Part shown: one piece after another, positions 61,413 through 64,000 of the stretch
Layout: every line of letters begins with the position of its first letter
Numbering within the stretch: position 1 is the first letter of the stretch
Source of the DNA: Agrobacterium tumefaciens
GTDB taxonomy: Bacteria > Pseudomonadota > Alphaproteobacteria > Rhizobiales > Rhizobiaceae
Assembly: GCF_005221325.1 (NCBI RefSeq)
Contig: NZ_CP039890.1
Span: forward strand, 124,001 to 188,000
DNA length: 64,000 nt
Reading direction: 5' to 3'
Position numbers and translations under genes: made by a program
Notes under the pieces: model-generated
What the model saw: only the letters and a program-made list of their open reading frames with translations
Database searches by the model: none
What the model was told of the DNA's origin: nothing

Positions 61413-62324
61413 ATGTCGTCAATCGTCTCTATAGAGTCCCTCAGCGGCCTTGTCGCATTTTCAGTCGCCGTCGAAACCGGAAGTTTTGCGGCTGCGGGAA
61501 GGAAGCTCGGCCTATCCGCATCGGCCGTGGGGAAAGCGGTAGAGCGCCTTGAAGGGCGTCTAGGTCTGCGGTTATTAAACCGTACAACCAGGTCGCTAGC
61601 CGTGACCGGCGAAGGTGACATCCTGTACCGGTACGTCACTCGTATCTTGAAAGAACTGCAAGATGCCGAGCAAGAGCTTCATCTGGTCCAACAGACACCC
61701 CGAGGTCGTCTCAAGGTGAGCGTGCCCACAGTCTTAGGTCGCAAGATTGTTATGCCTGCGCTCCTCGATTTTCGAACTCGCTTTCCAGAGGTGACGACCG
61801 AAATCAGCCTCGATGACGTGAAGGTTGATATCATCGAGGGCGGATATGACGTGGTGCTGCGACTTGGAGAGCTGGACGACTCAACCTTACGCGCACGAAG
61901 GATCGGACCACATACGTTCACAACGTGCGCCTCGCCTGGATATCTTGCCCACCGCGGCATTCCGCAAAGTCCAGCAGATCTCCATAGTCACTGTTGTATA
62001 TACTATCGTTTTCCTACCACGGGTCGGCCAGAGGTCTGGGCGTTCAAGAATTCACACCAGGGAACACCAATCAAGCCGTCTACGATTTTGAACGACGGCG
62101 AAGCACTTGCATCCGCCGCACTGGGCGGATTGGGGATTATTCAGGTGCCAAGCTATCTCGTAAGCGACGATATTGCAGCGGGGCGTCTCCAAGCCATTCT
62201 CGCAGATTACACGGACGAACGTGGCAGCGTTTCGCTTGTCTGGCCGCCTATGTCGGCAAGAGCGCCTAAAGTTCGCGCTTTCATTGATTTCATGGCCGAG
62301 CGCGTTTCTCAAAAGCTTTATTGA
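61413..62324 (+). CDS. LysR-family regulator
   Basis: 303 residues: helix-turn-helix SFAAAGRKLGLSASAVGKAV, then NRTTRSLAVTGEG and an effector domain (RLKVSVPTVLGRKIVMPALL onward). It is divergent from the membrane/ALDH/SnoaL operon, about 215 bp away, which it probably controls. It is the last intact gene of the inserted block. A CAGACAA-a-TTGTCTG palindrome follows at 62357-62371. Confidence 0.92.
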   Translation: MSSIVSIESLSGLVAFSVAVETGSFAAAGRKLGLSASAVGKAVERLEGRLGLRLLNRTTRSLAVTGEGDILYRYVTRILKELQDAEQELHLVQQTPRGRLKVSVPTVLGRKIVMPALLDFRTRFPEVTTEISLDDVKVDIIEGGYDVVLRLGELDDSTLRARRIGPHTFTTCASPGYLAHRGIPQSPADLHSHCCIYYRFPTTGRPEVWAFKNSHQGTPIKPSTILNDGEALASAALGGLGIIQVPSYLVSDDIAAGRLQAILADYTDERGSVSLVWPPMSARAPKVRAFIDFMAERVSQKLY

Positions 62325-62398
62325 GGTGGCGCCCAAGATCCGTTGCCCATCGCCATCAGACAAATTGTCTGTTTGAACCGCACCAGCGCTGTGCCGGA

Positions 62399-62775
62399 GA
62401 CCCCAACTTGTGAGAAGTGGGGTCTATGACGAGCAAAACGACGAACAAATTCTCTCCAGAAGTCCGTGCCCGCGCGGTTCGAATGGCGACGGAGCATGAA
62501 GCCGACATCCTTCGCGATGGGCGGCAGTATCTTCCATAGCCGCCACGATCCGCTGCTCGGCCCATACCCTCCATGAATGGGTGAAGAAGGCCAAGATCGA
62601 CAGCGGCAAGCGTGCAGGTTTGCCGAGTGACATGGCGGAGAAGATGAAGGCTCTGTAGCGGGGCAACCGCGAGCTTCGTTAGGCGAATGAGATTTTCGCA
62701 AAGCCTCGGCGTATTTGCCCAGGCGGAGTTAGACCGCCCAATGACGCGATGATTTCCTTCATCGACGAACACCGC
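62399..62775 (+). pseudogene. IS3-family (IS407-like) insertion sequence remnant
   Basis: A left-end-like inverted motif (GACCCCA at 62399-62405, TGGGGTC at 62418-62424) precedes an orfA reading MTSKTTNKFSPEVRARAVRM then, after frameshifts, TLHEWVKKAKIDSGKRAGLP and SDMAEKMKAL with stop codons replacing conserved codons. The start of orfB (MISFIDEHRC) is cut off exactly where the glgA/treZ repeat begins at 62776. It is dead, and marks the right inner boundary of the inserted block. Confidence 0.85.
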
Positions 62776-63279
62776 TGCGATCATTCGCTGCATTCATCAC
62801 CAGAGCCTCCGGTTATCGGTGGCCTAACCTGTCGATGATCCTGCGGTTCCCGTCTGTCGCCTGTGAGCTCTTATCTTTGCAAAGGCTTCCGGTCGAACAT
62901 CGGCGACAAAAGCCTTCTCGGGATCGCTGTCGTCGACAAGGCTTTCGAAAAGCGTCATGTATTGCCTGGCACTTTTGTCCCACGAAAAATTGGCGCCCAT
63001 AGCCTGTGCCTGGAGGCGCCTGAAAAGCTCCCTGTCATTATACGCATGGATGGCGCGTTCGAGGGCGGCGCGCAGATCGTCCGTATTCGCCGGCTCGAAC
63101 TGAAAACCAGTCGCCACTCTCGCTTCGATTGCGGCATCGTTCGCATCAATGATGGTTTCCGCCAACCCGCCGGTGCGGCTTACAATGGGCAGCGCGCCAT
63201 ATCGCAATGCATAGAGTTGCGTGAGCCCGCATGGTTCAAATCGCGACGGCTGGATGATGAAATCCGAGCCGGCCTGGAT
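62776..63279. repeat. 504 bp direct repeat, right copy (glgA 3' end plus treZ start)
   Basis: Same sequence and orientation as 3610-4113, offset exactly 59,166 bp, with 7 substitutions. It contains the glgA stop codon, the glgA-treZ spacer and the first eight codons of treZ, then breaks into the IS3 remnant. Beyond 63279 the glgA reading frame continues normally. Confidence 0.95.
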
Positions 63280-64000
63280 CATGTGGGCCAGCCTCTCATC
63301 GTAACCGATATGCGCACAGACGAGTTCTGGATAGCGTTTTGCGAGCGCGCGCAAACTATCTTCTAACGCCCTGTCGCCTTCTCCGTGAATAATCAGTCTA
63401 CCTTTTTTCTCTATGATCAGGGGAACGACGTCAGGTAGGAGATCAATGCCCTTTTGCCAGGTCAGACGACTGACCACGCCGAAAACGGGGCCTTGCGTAT
63501 GTGCGAGACCGAGAGCTTGAAGCAGGGCATATTTATTCAGGTTCCGCCTCGTCGCCGTGGCCGAAGTGAAATTCGCAAGGATGTAGGGATCGGTCGCTGG
63601 GTCCCAGACGTCCTGATCCACGCCGTTGACAATGCCGCGCAGACTGTCACGCCGTCCGGCAAGCACCCCGTGCATTCCCATGCCCGCTTCCGGCATCAGA
63701 ATTTCCCGTGCATAGGTTGGACTGACGGTGGTGATGGCTGATGCCGTCGTCAGACCGCCCTTTAAAAACGACAGGTCGCCATAATATTCGAGGCAGTCGA
63801 CGGTGCAGAGGTGGGAGGGAAGGCCTAGCATGCTGGCACGCTCCAGTGGATATTGCCCCTGGAAAGCAAGATTGTGAAGGGTGAGGACCGAGGGCACCTT
63901 CGGCGTCGCCTCGGAAAGATAGACGCAGACTAAAGCCGCGTGCCAATCGTGAGCATGAACGATATCCGGTTGCCAGCCGTCCAGAGCGCCAAGGGCGATT
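62824..64000 (-). CDS. glgA: Glycogen (starch) synthase, C-terminal ~390 residues (runs off right edge)
   Basis: A GT5-family glycogen synthase that adds glucose from ADP-glucose to glycogen. The frame is open to the window edge; the first visible residues (DIVHAHDWHAALV) are the conserved mid-N-domain. Other motifs: TLHNLAFQGQYP, GIVNGVDQDVWDP, SRLTWQKGIDLL, the catalytic-Glu loop RFEPCGLTQLYALRYG and GGLAETI. This copy has the canonical residues, so it is the functional gene. In the ancestral order treZ would follow directly; the inserted block now does. Confidence 0.95.
   Translation of the reverse strand, partial: IALGALDGWQPDIVHAHDWHAALVCVYLSEATPKVPSVLTLHNLAFQGQYPLERASMLGLPSHLCTVDCLEYYGDLSFLKGGLTTASAITTVSPTYAREILMPEAGMGMHGVLAGRRDSLRGIVNGVDQDVWDPATDPYILANFTSATATRRNLNKYALLQALGLAHTQGPVFGVVSRLTWQKGIDLLPDVVPLIIEKKGRLIIHGEGDRALEDSLRALAKRYPELVCAHIGYDERLAHMIQAGSDFIIQPSRFEPCGLTQLYALRYGALPIVSRTGGLAETIIDANDAAIEARVATGFQFEPANTDDLRAALERAIHAYNDRELFRRLQAQAMGANFSWDKSARQYMTLFESLVDDSDPEKAFVADVRPEAFAKIRAHRRQTGTAGSSTG

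Noticed and set aside
1..64000. CRISPR arrays, rRNA genes and complete tRNA genes
   Set aside because: No regularly spaced repeats and no rRNA or complete tRNA sequence were seen on either strand.

Overview
The window looks like a chromosome segment of an Agrobacterium/Rhizobium-type alphaproteobacterium. The evidence is glgA next to treZ, an ECF sigma factor, an HWE-family histidine kinase, the tail of an alphaproteobacterial dnaE2, paired cold-shock and small basic genes, TRAP and quaternary-amine ABC uptake operons, and dense, high-GC, ATGA-coupled genes.

The main structural feature is a 58.7 kb block (4114-62775) inserted into a glgA-treZ operon. A 504 bp segment holding the 3' end of glgA and the first codons of treZ occurs twice in direct orientation (3610-4113 and 62776-63279) with 7 mismatches. 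The left copy is joined to intact treZ and the right copy to intact glgA (cut only by the window edge), so neither core gene was lost. This is the pattern expected of single-crossover integration. The inner edges carry gene debris: an EAL-domain fragment and a TctA tail on the left, an IS3-type remnant on the right.

Left flank (1-3634): Zn-alcohol dehydrogenase start, small hypothetical genes, ECF sigma factor, treZ. Inside the block: (a) 4.8-15.7 kb, an Lrp/AsnC regulator, three PPC/DUF296 genes, and a tightly coupled minus-strand operon encoding a TRAP transporter, two SDRs, an IclR regulator, a thiolase, an acyl-CoA synthetase and a fused PPC protein. This is a candidate CoA-linked catabolic route with unknown substrate. 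(b) 16.8-26.2 kb, a GntR-controlled operon (DapA-like lyase, aldehyde dehydrogenase, FAD oxidase, betaine-type ABC transporter with two permeases, proline-racemase-family enzyme) resembling hydroxyproline or proline-betaine catabolism. (c) 26.2-34.2 kb, a mobile/conflict region: IS481 remnant, two Fic genes, a large tyrosine recombinase split by a TGA, two PIN-type toxin-antitoxin pairs. (d) 34.3-40.5 kb, divergent sensor kinases, a cold-shock gene, small genes and a dnaE2 remnant. (e) 40.7-44.5 kb, LacI regulator, DapA-like lyase and MFS symporter. (f) 45-62.3 kb, a patchwork of LysR/TetR-controlled redox, detoxification and efflux genes mixed with truncated genes, ending in the IS3 remnant. 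Right flank: glgA.

Inverted repeats sit at the expected places for several regulators (GntR, LacI, TetR, both Fic genes, both TA pairs), and strong hairpins follow both solute-binding-protein genes.
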